The translations under genes were made by a program, and so were the position numbers. Positions 1-6,690 of a DNA stretch of 20,647 nt are shown piece after piece. The notes below the pieces were generated by a model that worked only from the letters and a program-made list of their open reading frames with translations, was not told the DNA's origin and searched no databases. Position 1 is the first letter of the stretch. Every line of letters begins with the position of its first letter. This DNA comes from an uncultured Clostridia bacterium (GTDB taxonomy: Bacteria > Bacillota > Clostridia > Lachnospirales > Anaerotignaceae): positions 1 to 20,647 of the forward strand of contig CAMQRG010000014.1 of assembly GCA_947036475.1 (NCBI GenBank). Reading direction: 5' to 3'.

Positions 1-615
1 GATCAGGGAACCGCCGAATTCAAGGTTCTTACCTGTCAGAACGCCGTTCTCCCAGCAGCCTTTGATTCTCTTGTACTGACCATACATATAGCCGATTTCT
101 CTGCCGCCTACGCCGATGTCACCAGCGGGAACGTCAACGTCGGGACCGATATGTCTGTAAAGTTCTGTCATGAAAGCCTGGCAGAATCTCATGATTTCCA
201 TATCGCTCTTGCCTCTGGGGTCGAAGTCGGAACCGCCCTTGCCGCCGCCGATAGGCAGACCTGTCAGGCTGTTCTTGAAGATCTGTTCAAAGCCCAGGAA
301 TTTAATGATGCCAATGTATACGGAAGGATGGAAACGCAGACCGCCCTTGTAAGGCCCGATTGCGCTGTTGAACTGTACTCTGAAGCCACGGTTCACGTTT
401 ACCTTGCCAGCATCGTCAACCCATGTTACTCTGAAGGAAATAGCTCTTTCAGGCTCTACCATTCTTTCCAGCAGGCCAGCCTTTTCATATTCGGGATGTG
501 CCTCTACTACCTTTTCGATAGAGTGGAAAACTTCTTCAACCGTCTGGATGAATTCAGGTTCGCCAGCATTGCGTTTTTTAACCTGTTCAACTACACTTGC
601 CATATAAGCGTTCAT
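1..615 (-). CDS. gdhA: NAD(P)-dependent glutamate dehydrogenase, 5' part
   Basis: Catalyses reversible reductive amination of 2-oxoglutarate with ammonium to glutamate in the cytoplasm. The first 205 codons are visible and the C-terminal Rossmann domain lies beyond the window edge. The sequence follows the hexameric GDH family typified by Clostridium symbiosum and E. coli: PYKGGLRFHPS (K90), KFLGFEQIFKNSLT (K114), GGGKGGSDFDP with the catalytic lysine K126, and DVPAGDIGVGGREIGYM with the catalytic aspartate D166. The start at 615 is chosen because AGGAGG (626-631) lies 10 nt upstream; an out-of-frame ATG at 622 is too close to it. Nine of the 12 arginine codons in this part are AGA, whereas purC in this window uses only CGN, which suggests a different expression class or origin. 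The cofactor preference cannot be told from this half. Confidence 0.96.
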   Translation of the reverse strand, partial: MNAYMASVVEQVKKRNAGEPEFIQTVEEVFHSIEKVVEAHPEYEKAGLLERMVEPERAISFRVTWVDDAGKVNVNRGFRVQFNSAIGPYKGGLRFHPSVYIGIIKFLGFEQIFKNSLTGLPIGGGKGGSDFDPRGKSDMEIMRFCQAFMTELYRHIGPDVDVPAGDIGVGGREIGYMYGQYKRIKGCWENGVLTGKNLEFGGSLI

Positions 616-646
616 AACTCATTGACCTCCTACATTTTGTCTTTTC

Positions 647-742
647 TTTCACAACGTTTTCTGCGCGTATCCACGCATCCCGCCCTGTGCGGTCAGAGCA
701 GGTTTCAAAAAAAGCATCGTATTTCCTCTTTCTTTTGTGAAA
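647..742 (-). promoter_or_regulatory. Possible structured gdhA leader (long-range 8-bp pairing)
   Basis: In the predicted transcript TTTCACAA (735-742) is perfectly complementary to TTGTGAAA (647-654), about 80 nt apart, and a small GCGT-ATCC-ACGC hairpin (665-676) lies between them. The downstream arm overlaps the stop codon of the candidate leader ORF, so ribosome movement there would compete with the pairing. No known riboswitch class is recognised. An 8-bp match over this distance can arise by chance. Confidence 0.3.
649..717 (-). CDS. Candidate 22-codon leader ORF upstream of gdhA
   Basis: A short open frame inside the predicted gdhA 5' leader, starting MLFLKPALTA and ending at a TGA. 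It has a purine-rich AGAGGA (724-729) placed 6 nt before its ATG, as good as many real sites in this window. Its stop codon lies within one arm of an 8-bp inverted repeat (see 647-742) and 17 nt before the gdhA Shine-Dalgarno sequence. No amino acid is strongly enriched, so a classical amino-acid attenuator is not indicated. Translation is inferred; chance occurrence of a 22-codon frame is quite possible. Confidence 0.3.
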   Translation of the reverse strand: MLFLKPALTAQGGMRGYAQKTL

Positions 743-772
743 CAGGAGTATCCTCTGCTTTTCTACGTGGAT

Positions 773-800
773 ATTATAACACAGGTTTTGGATTTGTGCA
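773..800 (-). promoter_or_regulatory. Probable sigma-A promoter of gdhA
   Basis: On the minus strand TGCACA (795-800, 4 of 6 to TTGACA), a 16-nt spacer and a perfect TATAAT (773-778) preceded by TGT, an extended -10. It predicts a leader of about 150 nt before gdhA. Confidence 0.6.
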
Positions 801-1083
801 GTATTTTTTTGAAGTTTTGAATTTATTTTTACACAAAATTTCGCGCCTAAAATTATGCAAAAAAATATTTCTCCGTTTTTTTTACAAAATGTTGCGAAAA
901 TAATAAATTTCCGCGCAGATTTCGCCCTTTTTTCCGCTTCTTTTTCCACACATTGCACAAATTTTCAAAGCAGCTCTTTCACAGCTGCCCGCCAAAGCAA
1001 AAACGGTTCGTTTTTTATATCATATTCCACTGAAATCCTCTCCATGCCTGTCTTTCATTGACAAGAAAAATACGATTTCGGAC
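801..1083. other. AT-rich gap with no recognised gene
   Basis: This is the upstream part of the gap between gdhA and the broken secreted-protein gene. It is rich in T and A runs. Open frames on both strands here have low-complexity translations, no ribosome-binding sites and no family resemblance. I see no tRNA or known structured RNA. Confidence 0.5.
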
Positions 1084-1114
1084 AAAAAAACTGCGTACAA
1101 CACCTGATGTACGC
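1084..1114 (-). terminator. Intrinsic terminator after the mreB / secreted-protein unit
   Basis: On the minus strand a perfect 7-bp stem GCGTACA/TGTACGC (1093-1099 with 1108-1114, 8-nt loop) is followed after AG by seven T residues (1084-1090). It lies about 30 nt beyond the stop at 1143. Confidence 0.85.
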
Positions 1115-1142
1115 AAAAAAAGACATTTTACCAGCGTTTCGA

Positions 1143-1490
1143 TTATCCCGCGCCATGCGAAACAACTTTCCATTCCCCATCGGGCTCCTCCACCGCTGTC
1201 GTTGTCCAATGATAACGCTTTCCTCCGTCAATGCCCGAAATATATACCACCGTCCGGAACACCTGCCAGTCAGAATAGCCGCTGTATTCTTCTTCCAAAT
1301 AATATACAGAGCCTTTCGGCAGAGGCGCGCAGCTTTCCAGCCTGACCTTCTCGCCGTCCCTGTTCATTTCCGCATAAAATTCCTTTACTGCCTTCGCCGC
1401 AGGGTCATTGTCAACGCCGCCAGCCGTTGCCCAGCCTGCCCCCAGAACCAGCGTGCCTGCCACTACAAAAGATACTGCTCATTTCTTCAT
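1143..1490 (-). pseudogene. Small secreted protein gene broken by a TGA at codon 4
   Basis: An AGGAG (1498-1502) 7 nt upstream points to ATG at 1490, but the frame reads Met-Lys-Lys and then TGA (1479-1481). After the stop the same frame continues as AVSFVVAGTLVLGAGWATAGG, a normal signal-peptide core, and runs open to TAA at 1143 (116 codons with both stops). The mature part ends in a WTTTAVEEPDGEWKVV pattern reminiscent of NTF2-like/DUF4829-type secreted domains; this is a weak resemblance. A TGG codon (Trp) mutated to TGA is the simplest explanation. Reinitiation at GTG 1463 would lack a ribosome-binding site and cut the signal peptide. The gene lies downstream of mreB, separated by a palindromic repeat. 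A sequencing error cannot be excluded. Confidence 0.75.
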
Positions 1491-1510
1491 ATGCCCACTC
1501 CTTTCCTAAA

Positions 1511-1659
1511 AGACCATGGAGCTCCGCCCCATACCCCGCAAGCCCTTTGAAAAGGGCTTGACCCCAAACTTTATTGCCAGCCGCATTTCATGCGTCTGGC
1601 AAGCCAGGCAAAAACGGACTACGCCCGCCCTGCACAGCAGGGTGCTAGCCCCACGGTCC
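1511..1659. repeat. Dispersed palindromic repeat element, copy 1
   Basis: Core 1538-1599 matches 19473-19534 at 60 of 62 positions in the same orientation. It contains hairpin A (CAAGCCCTTT/AAAGGGCTTG) and hairpin B (CCAGCCGCAT-TTC-ATGCGTCTGG, one mismatch). The outer ends AGACCATGG and CCACGGTCC are imperfect inverted repeats (7 of 9). It fills the gap between the mreB stop and the broken secreted-protein gene and ends one base before the mreB stop codon. No coding capacity is seen; it resembles REP- or MITE-like elements. Confidence 0.7.
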
Positions 1660-2715
1660 TCACCTCCGAAATAAATTACCAAGCTGGAATCCGCGCCGCC
1701 TTCTGTCGTCCTCCGCAGTATTTTCCGAAATAAACTCAATGTACCGCCCCGTACCAATCGCCACACAGCTTACCGCATCTTCCGCAACCATCGCATGTAT
1801 ACCGGTCCTGTTCTGTAACAGCTTGTCCATGCCGTAAAGCAGGCTGCCCCCGCCCGTCATTACGATTCCCCTCTCGTAAATATCCGCCGCAAGTTCCGGC
1901 GGCGTCTGTTCCAAAACGCCATGCACTGCGTCTGCAATCGCCGTTACCGATTCCAGCAATGCCTCCAGCATCTCATCAGAAGTCACTGTAATATTTTTCG
2001 GCAGTCCTGTAATCAGATTCCGCCCGCGCACGTCCAGCGTAACGGGAATCGTCCGCTCATACGCCGTACCGATTTTAATTTTCAGTTCTTCCGCCGTCCG
2101 CTCGCCAATCAGCACATTATGCTTTTTCCGCATATATTTAATGATGGCATCATCAAAATTATCTCCCGCGATTTTCAATGAATAACTCGTCACCGTACCG
2201 CCCAGCGAAATTACCGCAATATCCGTTGTCCCGCCGCCGATGTCCACCACCATGCTCCCGCAGGCGCGTGAAATGTCGATACCAGAGCCAATCGCCGCCG
2301 CAATCGGTTCTTCTATGATGTGTACGCGCCGCGCCCCGGCCTCTCGGGTCGCGTCCTCAACGGCACGCTTTTCCACCTCCGTCACACTACTCGGCACACA
2401 AACCGCAATCGTCGGCTTCACAAACGACCGCTTACCCATTGCTTTCTCAATAAAATATTGCAGCATCTTTTCCGTCACATCATAATTGGAAATAACTCCT
2501 TCCCGCAGCGGGCGAATCGCCACGATGTTTCCAGGCGTACGCCCCAGCATACGCCGCGCCTCCTCGCCAACGGCAAGAATAGAATTACTGTCCTTGTCAA
2601 TCGCCACAACAGACGGCTCCCGAATAACGATTCCCTGCCCCTTGATATATACCAAAACAGTGGCAGTGCCCAAGTCAATCCCTATATTTTCGCCAAATCC
2701 CATAAAATTAAGCAT
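1660..2715 (-). CDS. mreB: MreB/Mbl-family actin-like cell-shape protein
   Basis: ATP-dependent bacterial actin that organises elongation-phase peptidoglycan synthesis at the inner face of the membrane. The 351 residues contain the actin-fold motifs in order: phosphate-1 IGIDLGTATV (11-20), the RTPGNIVAIRPL segment (59-70), IIEEPIAAAIG with the catalytic glutamate region (133-143), phosphate-2 VVDIGGGTTDIAVIS (156-170) and the adenosine motif GIVMTGGGSLL (283-293). ATG 2715 is preferred, with AAAGGAG 11 nt upstream; an in-frame GTG at 2724 is only 2 nt from it. The tail after residue 335 is very basic (DDRRRRGF, LFRR). No mreC or mreD is adjacent, so this is probably a stand-alone paralogue of the Mbl/MreBH kind; B. 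subtilis Mbl and MreB are about equally good comparisons. Confidence 0.93.
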   Translation of the reverse strand: MLNFMGFGENIGIDLGTATVLVYIKGQGIVIREPSVVAIDKDSNSILAVGEEARRMLGRTPGNIVAIRPLREGVISNYDVTEKMLQYFIEKAMGKRSFVKPTIAVCVPSSVTEVEKRAVEDATREAGARRVHIIEEPIAAAIGSGIDISRACGSMVVDIGGGTTDIAVISLGGTVTSYSLKIAGDNFDDAIIKYMRKKHNVLIGERTAEELKIKIGTAYERTIPVTLDVRGRNLITGLPKNITVTSDEMLEALLESVTAIADAVHGVLEQTPPELAADIYERGIVMTGGGSLLYGMDKLLQNRTGIHAMVAEDAVSCVAIGTGRYIEFISENTAEDDRRRRGFQLGNLFRR

Positions 2716-2763
2716 ACCGCACACCGCTCCTTTATTCCTTCATTTTTTCATGCTCTTCTTTTC

Positions 2764-2792
2764 AGTATACGCGATTCCCGGCAAATTGAAAA
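2764..2792 (-). promoter_or_regulatory. Probable promoter of mreB
   Basis: Minus-strand TTTTCA (2787-2792), 17-nt spacer and TATACT (2764-2769, 5 of 6). It leaves a leader of about 40 nt before the mreB start. Confidence 0.45.
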
Positions 2793-2870
2793 GTTGTTTT
2801 TTTGCTTTTTATCCGCTATCGTATTGGTAATTTTGTTATTTACAACAGCTTTTTCCTCCGCCGGAAATCG

Positions 2871-2912
2871 AAAACCCCTGCCGGAGTGCAGTACCCAGCC
2901 GGCAGGGATTTT
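2871..2912 (-). terminator. Terminator-like hairpin between pyc and mreB
   Basis: A perfect 9-bp stem CCCTGCCGG/CCGGCAGGG (2876-2884 with 2899-2907, 14-nt loop). Leftward the stem is followed by GTTTT; rightward it is followed by ATTTTT, so it could act in both directions. Its position about 90 nt past the pyc stop suggests pyc termination. Confidence 0.65.
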
Positions 2913-2929
2913 TGTTTTCTGATATCATC

Positions 2930-2979
2930 ACAGTATTATAATATTTCAGATACTGTATCCTGCTCCTGCAAAAGCAGGA
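2930..2979. other. Two further small dyads between pyc and its terminator
   Basis: ACAGTAT/ATACTGT (2930-2936 with 2950-2956) encloses an AT-rich loop, and TCCTGC-AAAA-GCAGGA (2964-2979) forms a perfect 6-bp hairpin just after the pyc stop. They may protect the pyc 3' end or be upstream sites for mreB; the sequence does not decide. Confidence 0.35.
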
Positions 2980-2997
2980 ACAGAGTCGCAAAAGACT

Positions 2998-5900
2998 TTA
3001 GTCTTCCTGTGCGAAGGAAACCAGCAGGTCGCCCTGGCTGACCTTTTCGCCCTCTTTCACATAAATCCTGTCGATTACGCCGTCTTCTTTCGCAACAATA
3101 GATGTTTCCATCTTCATCGCCTCGACTGTAAGCACAGGCTGGTTCTTCTTGACCTCCTCGCCTTCCTTCACCAAAATCTTGCTGATGGTGCCGGGGATGC
3201 TGGAACCAAGGTGGAACGGGTTGTTCTTATCGGCTTTCAGCTTGCCGTCGCTCTTAACCTCCAAATGTTTATCAAGCACGCGGACCTCACGCATAACGCC
3301 GTTAATTTCAAACGTCAGCGCGCGGAAACCTTCCGCGTCCGGCTCGGACATATCAATATATTTTATCAGTATGCTCTTACCTTCGCCAATTTCAATAGAG
3401 GTTTCCTCGTTCTTTGCCAGACCATAGAAAAATACGTCACTGGTCAGCTTGGAAACGTCTGTGTAATATTCCCAATGGTAGCAGTAATCATCATATACCT
3501 TCGGATACATCGCGTAGCTGATAATATTCCGGGGGTTGATGCGCTTCATCGTATGCGTTTCCAGCAGATATTTCTCAATGCCCTCCAAATCCGCAGGCGG
3601 CATCAGCGCGCCCGCCCTGCCTTCGATGGGCTTTTTGCCTTTCAGCACAATCTCCTGCAGTTCCGCCGGGAAACCGCCTTCCGGCATACCGATATTGCCA
3701 AGAAAATAGTCCACAACAGAATCCGGGTAGGAAATGTCCCTGCCTTCCGTCAGGATATTGTCTTTATTCAGGCCATTTTTAGACATGAATATTGCCATAT
3801 CGCCCACTACCTTGGAAGAAGGCGTAACCTTTACGATATTGCCCAGCAGGTCGTTTGCCTGTTTATACAGATGCTTGATTTCCTCGAAATTATCCGCGGA
3901 ACCCATCGCCTTGACCTGTGCCAGCAGGTTGGAATACTGGCCGCCTGGAATCTCATATTTATAAATTTCCGTATTCGGCGTTTTCATTTCACTTTCAAAG
4001 CCTGTGAAAATCTGCCGCACACCCTGATAATAATGGCTCAGCTCAATCAGCTGGTCGGGGTCAAGCCCTGTGTCGCGCTCCGTACCTCTCAGCGCCTCGA
4101 CCACCGCATTCATGGAAGGCTGGCTCGTCAGGGAGCTCATGGACTGTATCGCCAAATCGGCAATGTCTACGCCTGCCTCTGCCGCCATCAGTACAGTGCT
4201 GACGCCATTGCCCGTAGTATCATGCGTATGCAGGTGCAGGGGAATATGCAGTTCCGCTTTCAGCGTTTCAAACAGCTGTTTTGCCGCATAAGGCTTCAAA
4301 AGCCCCGCCATATCCTTCAGCGCGAAGATATGGCAGCCCATTGCTTCCAGTTCCTTTGCCTTGCGCACATAATAATCCAGCGTATATTTCTTTTCATTCG
4401 GGTCAAGAATGTCGCCGGTATAGCAGATTGCACCCTCAACGATTTTCCCCGTTTTCAATGCCTCCTCAACAGGCATTTTCATATTTTCCAGCCAGTTCAG
4501 GCTGTCGAAGATACGGAACACATCTACGCCGCGCTCTGCAGAAATGCGGATAAATTCCTTTACCACGTTATCCGGATAGTTTGCATAGCCAACCGCGTTG
4601 GAAGCACGCAGAAGCATCTGTATCAATGTATTCGGCATCGCCTTGGCAAGCTGCTGCAAACGAATCCATGGAGATTCTTTCAGGAAACGGTATGCCACGT
4701 CGAACGTCGCGCCGCCCCATGCCTCTACAGAAAACGCGTTTGCCATCGCCATATTTGTCGCAGGAGCAGCCACAATCAGGTCATTGGTACGCAGTCTTGT
4801 CGCCATCAGGGACTGATGTGCGTCACGCATGGTTGTATCTGTCACAAGCAGGCGTTTTTCGTTCAAAAGGCTCTGCGTATAGTCCTTCGCGCCCATTTCA
4901 AGGAACGCGTCCTTTGCGCCACGCACAGGAATCGTTGTACCGTTTTCCGCTCTGCCGAAGGAAGGCGGTACAATCGGGTCAAACTCCGGCTTGCTGCCCT
5001 TGGATTCGTTGACAATCTGGTTGCCGATAAATTCAGCAATCTTCGTCGCCCTGTCCTGTCCCAGTACGATATTGAACAGTTCCGGCGTTTTCTCGATAAA
5101 TGTCGTTGTGCATTTGCCGTTGTTCCAGATTTCACTTTGCAGTACATTTACCAAAAACGGAATATTCGTTTTCACGCCGCGGATTCTGGTTTCCTTAATC
5201 GCGCGGATTGCCTTGCTTGTCGCACCCGCAAACGTTCTGTCATGCGCAATGATTTTTACAAGCAGGCTGTCATAAAACGGCGTAATCTCCGCACCTGTAT
5301 GCGCCGTACCGCCGTCCAGACGGATACCGTTGCCCGCGGGAGAACGGTACACACTGATTTTTCCGGTATCCGGCAGGAAGTTGTTCGCAGGGTCCTCCGT
5401 TGTAACACGAATCTGTATCGCATAGCCGTTGCTGCGGATTTCCTCCTGAGAGCCGATGCCGATTTCCGGAGAATTGAGCGCGTAGCCCTCTTCAATCAGC
5501 ACCTGCGCCTGCACGATATCAATGCCCGTAATAGCTTCCGTCACCGTATGCTCCACCTGTATACGGGGGTTCATTTCGATAAAGTAATAATTTTCGTCCG
5601 CGTCAACCAGAAATTCCAGCGTACCGGCATTTTTGTAGCCAACGTGTTTGGAAAGCCGCACCGCGTCGGAGAAAATCTTTTCACGCACCGCGTCGCTGAC
5701 GTTAAACGCCGGAGCGAATTCCACAACCTTCTGGTGCCGTCTCTGCACAGAACAGTCCCTGTCAAACAGATGCACTACGTTGCCGTATTTATCGCCCAAA
5801 ATCTGCACTTCGATATGCTTGGGGTCGCGCAGGTATTTTTCCACGAAAATTTTGTCGTCGCCAAACGCCTTTTTCGCCTCATTCCGCGCTTCTTCAAATT

Positions 5901-6462
5901 CCTTGGGCATTTCCGCCTCGCTGTTAACGATACGCATGCCGCGTCCGCCGCCGCCGTTGGAGGCTTTCAGCATAACGGGATAGCCGACTCTTGCCGCAAC
6001 CTGCATGACCTCGTCCAGACTCCTTACCGCATGGTCCACACCGGGAATAATCGGCACATTACACTCAATCGCCATTTTTTTGGAAGAAATCTTGTCGCCC
6101 ATCGCATACATGACGTCTACATTCGGTCCGATGAACGCAATGCCCGCCTTGTTGCAGGCGTCCACAAAATCAGGGTTTTCGGAAAGGAAACCATAGCCGG
6201 GGTGAATTGCGTCAACACCCTTTGCTTTTGCAATTTTAATGATGTTGTCAATATCCAGATATGCGTCAATCGGTCCTTTTTCCGGGTTCAGCATATATGC
6301 CTCGTCTGTTTTTGTGCGGAACAGGGAATATTTATCTTCTTTGGAAAAAATACCCACCGTCTGAATACCCAGCTCGTTCAGCGCGCGGTATACACGAATT
6401 GCGATTTCGCCGCGGTTTGCCACCAACACCTTTTTGAACTTCCTGATTTTCTCTTCCTGCAT
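2998..6462 (-). CDS. pyc: Pyruvate carboxylase
   Basis: Biotin enzyme converting pyruvate, bicarbonate and ATP to oxaloacetate, the anaplerotic step. The 1154 residues are the full single-chain form. The biotin carboxylase domain (about 1-460) shows the ATP-grasp loop GGGGRGM (170-176) and FIEMNPRIQVEHTVTE (294-309). The carboxyltransferase domain shows TDTTMRDAHQSL with metal-ligand D547, FALKDMAG with the presumably carbamylated K716, and HLHTHDTTGNG with H745 and H747. The C-terminal biotinyl domain carries AMKMET with the biotinylated lysine K1117. The second ATG (6462) is taken as start because AGGAGG is 7 nt before it and only 1 nt from the ATG at 6468. It has its own promoter and no partner genes. 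It avoids TTA, CTA and TCA codons along nearly its whole length. Confidence 0.98.
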   Translation of the reverse strand: MQEEKIRKFKKVLVANRGEIAIRVYRALNELGIQTVGIFSKEDKYSLFRTKTDEAYMLNPEKGPIDAYLDIDNIIKIAKAKGVDAIHPGYGFLSENPDFVDACNKAGIAFIGPNVDVMYAMGDKISSKKMAIECNVPIIPGVDHAVRSLDEVMQVAARVGYPVMLKASNGGGGRGMRIVNSEAEMPKEFEEARNEAKKAFGDDKIFVEKYLRDPKHIEVQILGDKYGNVVHLFDRDCSVQRRHQKVVEFAPAFNVSDAVREKIFSDAVRLSKHVGYKNAGTLEFLVDADENYYFIEMNPRIQVEHTVTEAITGIDIVQAQVLIEEGYALNSPEIGIGSQEEIRSNGYAIQIRVTTEDPANNFLPDTGKISVYRSPAGNGIRLDGGTAHTGAEITPFYDSLLVKIIAHDRTFAGATSKAIRAIKETRIRGVKTNIPFLVNVLQSEIWNNGKCTTTFIEKTPELFNIVLGQDRATKIAEFIGNQIVNESKGSKPEFDPIVPPSFGRAENGTTIPVRGAKDAFLEMGAKDYTQSLLNEKRLLVTDTTMRDAHQSLMATRLRTNDLIVAAPATNMAMANAFSVEAWGGATFDVAYRFLKESPWIRLQQLAKAMPNTLIQMLLRASNAVGYANYPDNVVKEFIRISAERGVDVFRIFDSLNWLENMKMPVEEALKTGKIVEGAICYTGDILDPNEKKYTLDYYVRKAKELEAMGCHIFALKDMAGLLKPYAAKQLFETLKAELHIPLHLHTHDTTGNGVSTVLMAAEAGVDIADLAIQSMSSLTSQPSMNAVVEALRGTERDTGLDPDQLIELSHYYQGVRQIFTGFESEMKTPNTEIYKYEIPGGQYSNLLAQVKAMGSADNFEEIKHLYKQANDLLGNIVKVTPSSKVVGDMAIFMSKNGLNKDNILTEGRDISYPDSVVDYFLGNIGMPEGGFPAELQEIVLKGKKPIEGRAGALMPPADLEGIEKYLLETHTMKRINPRNIISYAMYPKVYDDYCYHWEYYTDVSKLTSDVFFYGLAKNEETSIEIGEGKSILIKYIDMSEPDAEGFRALTFEINGVMREVRVLDKHLEVKSDGKLKADKNNPFHLGSSIPGTISKILVKEGEEVKKNQPVLTVEAMKMETSIVAKEDGVIDRIYVKEGEKVSQGDLLVSFAQED

Positions 6463-6551
6463 ATACATTCCTCCTTTGTTTGCGTCCCAGCGGCAGCCCG
6501 CCCCGGAACCGTTTCTTTTTCATCTCTCATTATTTTGAATAGATACTCAAC

Positions 6552-6580
6552 ATTATAATATACCTTTGCCCATTCGTAAA
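6552..6580 (-). promoter_or_regulatory. Probable promoter of pyc
   Basis: Minus-strand TTTACG (6575-6580, 4 of 6), 17-nt spacer and perfect TATAAT (6552-6557), about 90 nt upstream of the pyc start. Confidence 0.65.
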
Positions 6581-6609
6581 CTAAAAAATCCTGAAGAAAG
6601 GTATGAAAT

Positions 6610-6690
6610 AAAGAGCGTAACCAGGGGGACGCTGTCCCATCCCCTGCAAGGGAGCACAGTTTCCGCACCCCTTCGGTCTTTTTGCTCTTT
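6610..6690. repeat. Remnant of the palindromic repeat family after radA
   Basis: Bases 6626-6652 match the reverse complement of 19602-19628 at 25 of 27 positions, including the GGGAC-GCT-GTCCC hairpin. The stretch is bounded by a perfect 7-bp inverted repeat AAAGAGC (6610-6616) and GCTCTTT (6684-6690), directly after the radA stop. No other terminator for radA is visible, so the structure may serve as its 3' end, though there is no T run. Confidence 0.5.

Noticed and set aside
587..958. A 123-codon minus-strand frame across the gdhA leader
   Set aside because: Low-complexity Lys/Phe/Cys-rich translation, no ribosome-binding site at its start, and it overlaps the gdhA promoter and start.
945..960. 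TTTTCCACA resembling a DnaA box
   Set aside because: Single copy with one mismatch, no cluster and no dnaA/dnaN neighbourhood; not an origin.
1015..1209. Small frames around the terminator before the secreted-protein pseudogene
   Set aside because: They run through the terminator hairpin in other frames and have no Shine-Dalgarno sequence or homology signal.
2764..2792. Shared AATTTGCCG in the spacers of the mreB and pfp promoters
   Set aside because: Nine bases in two promoters with otherwise different spacers; likely coincidence.
3211..6558. A 1,115-codon frame on the plus strand opposite pyc
   Set aside because: It is the exact antisense of a clear pyruvate carboxylase, has no recognisable domain or ribosome-binding site, and is explained by pyc codon bias.
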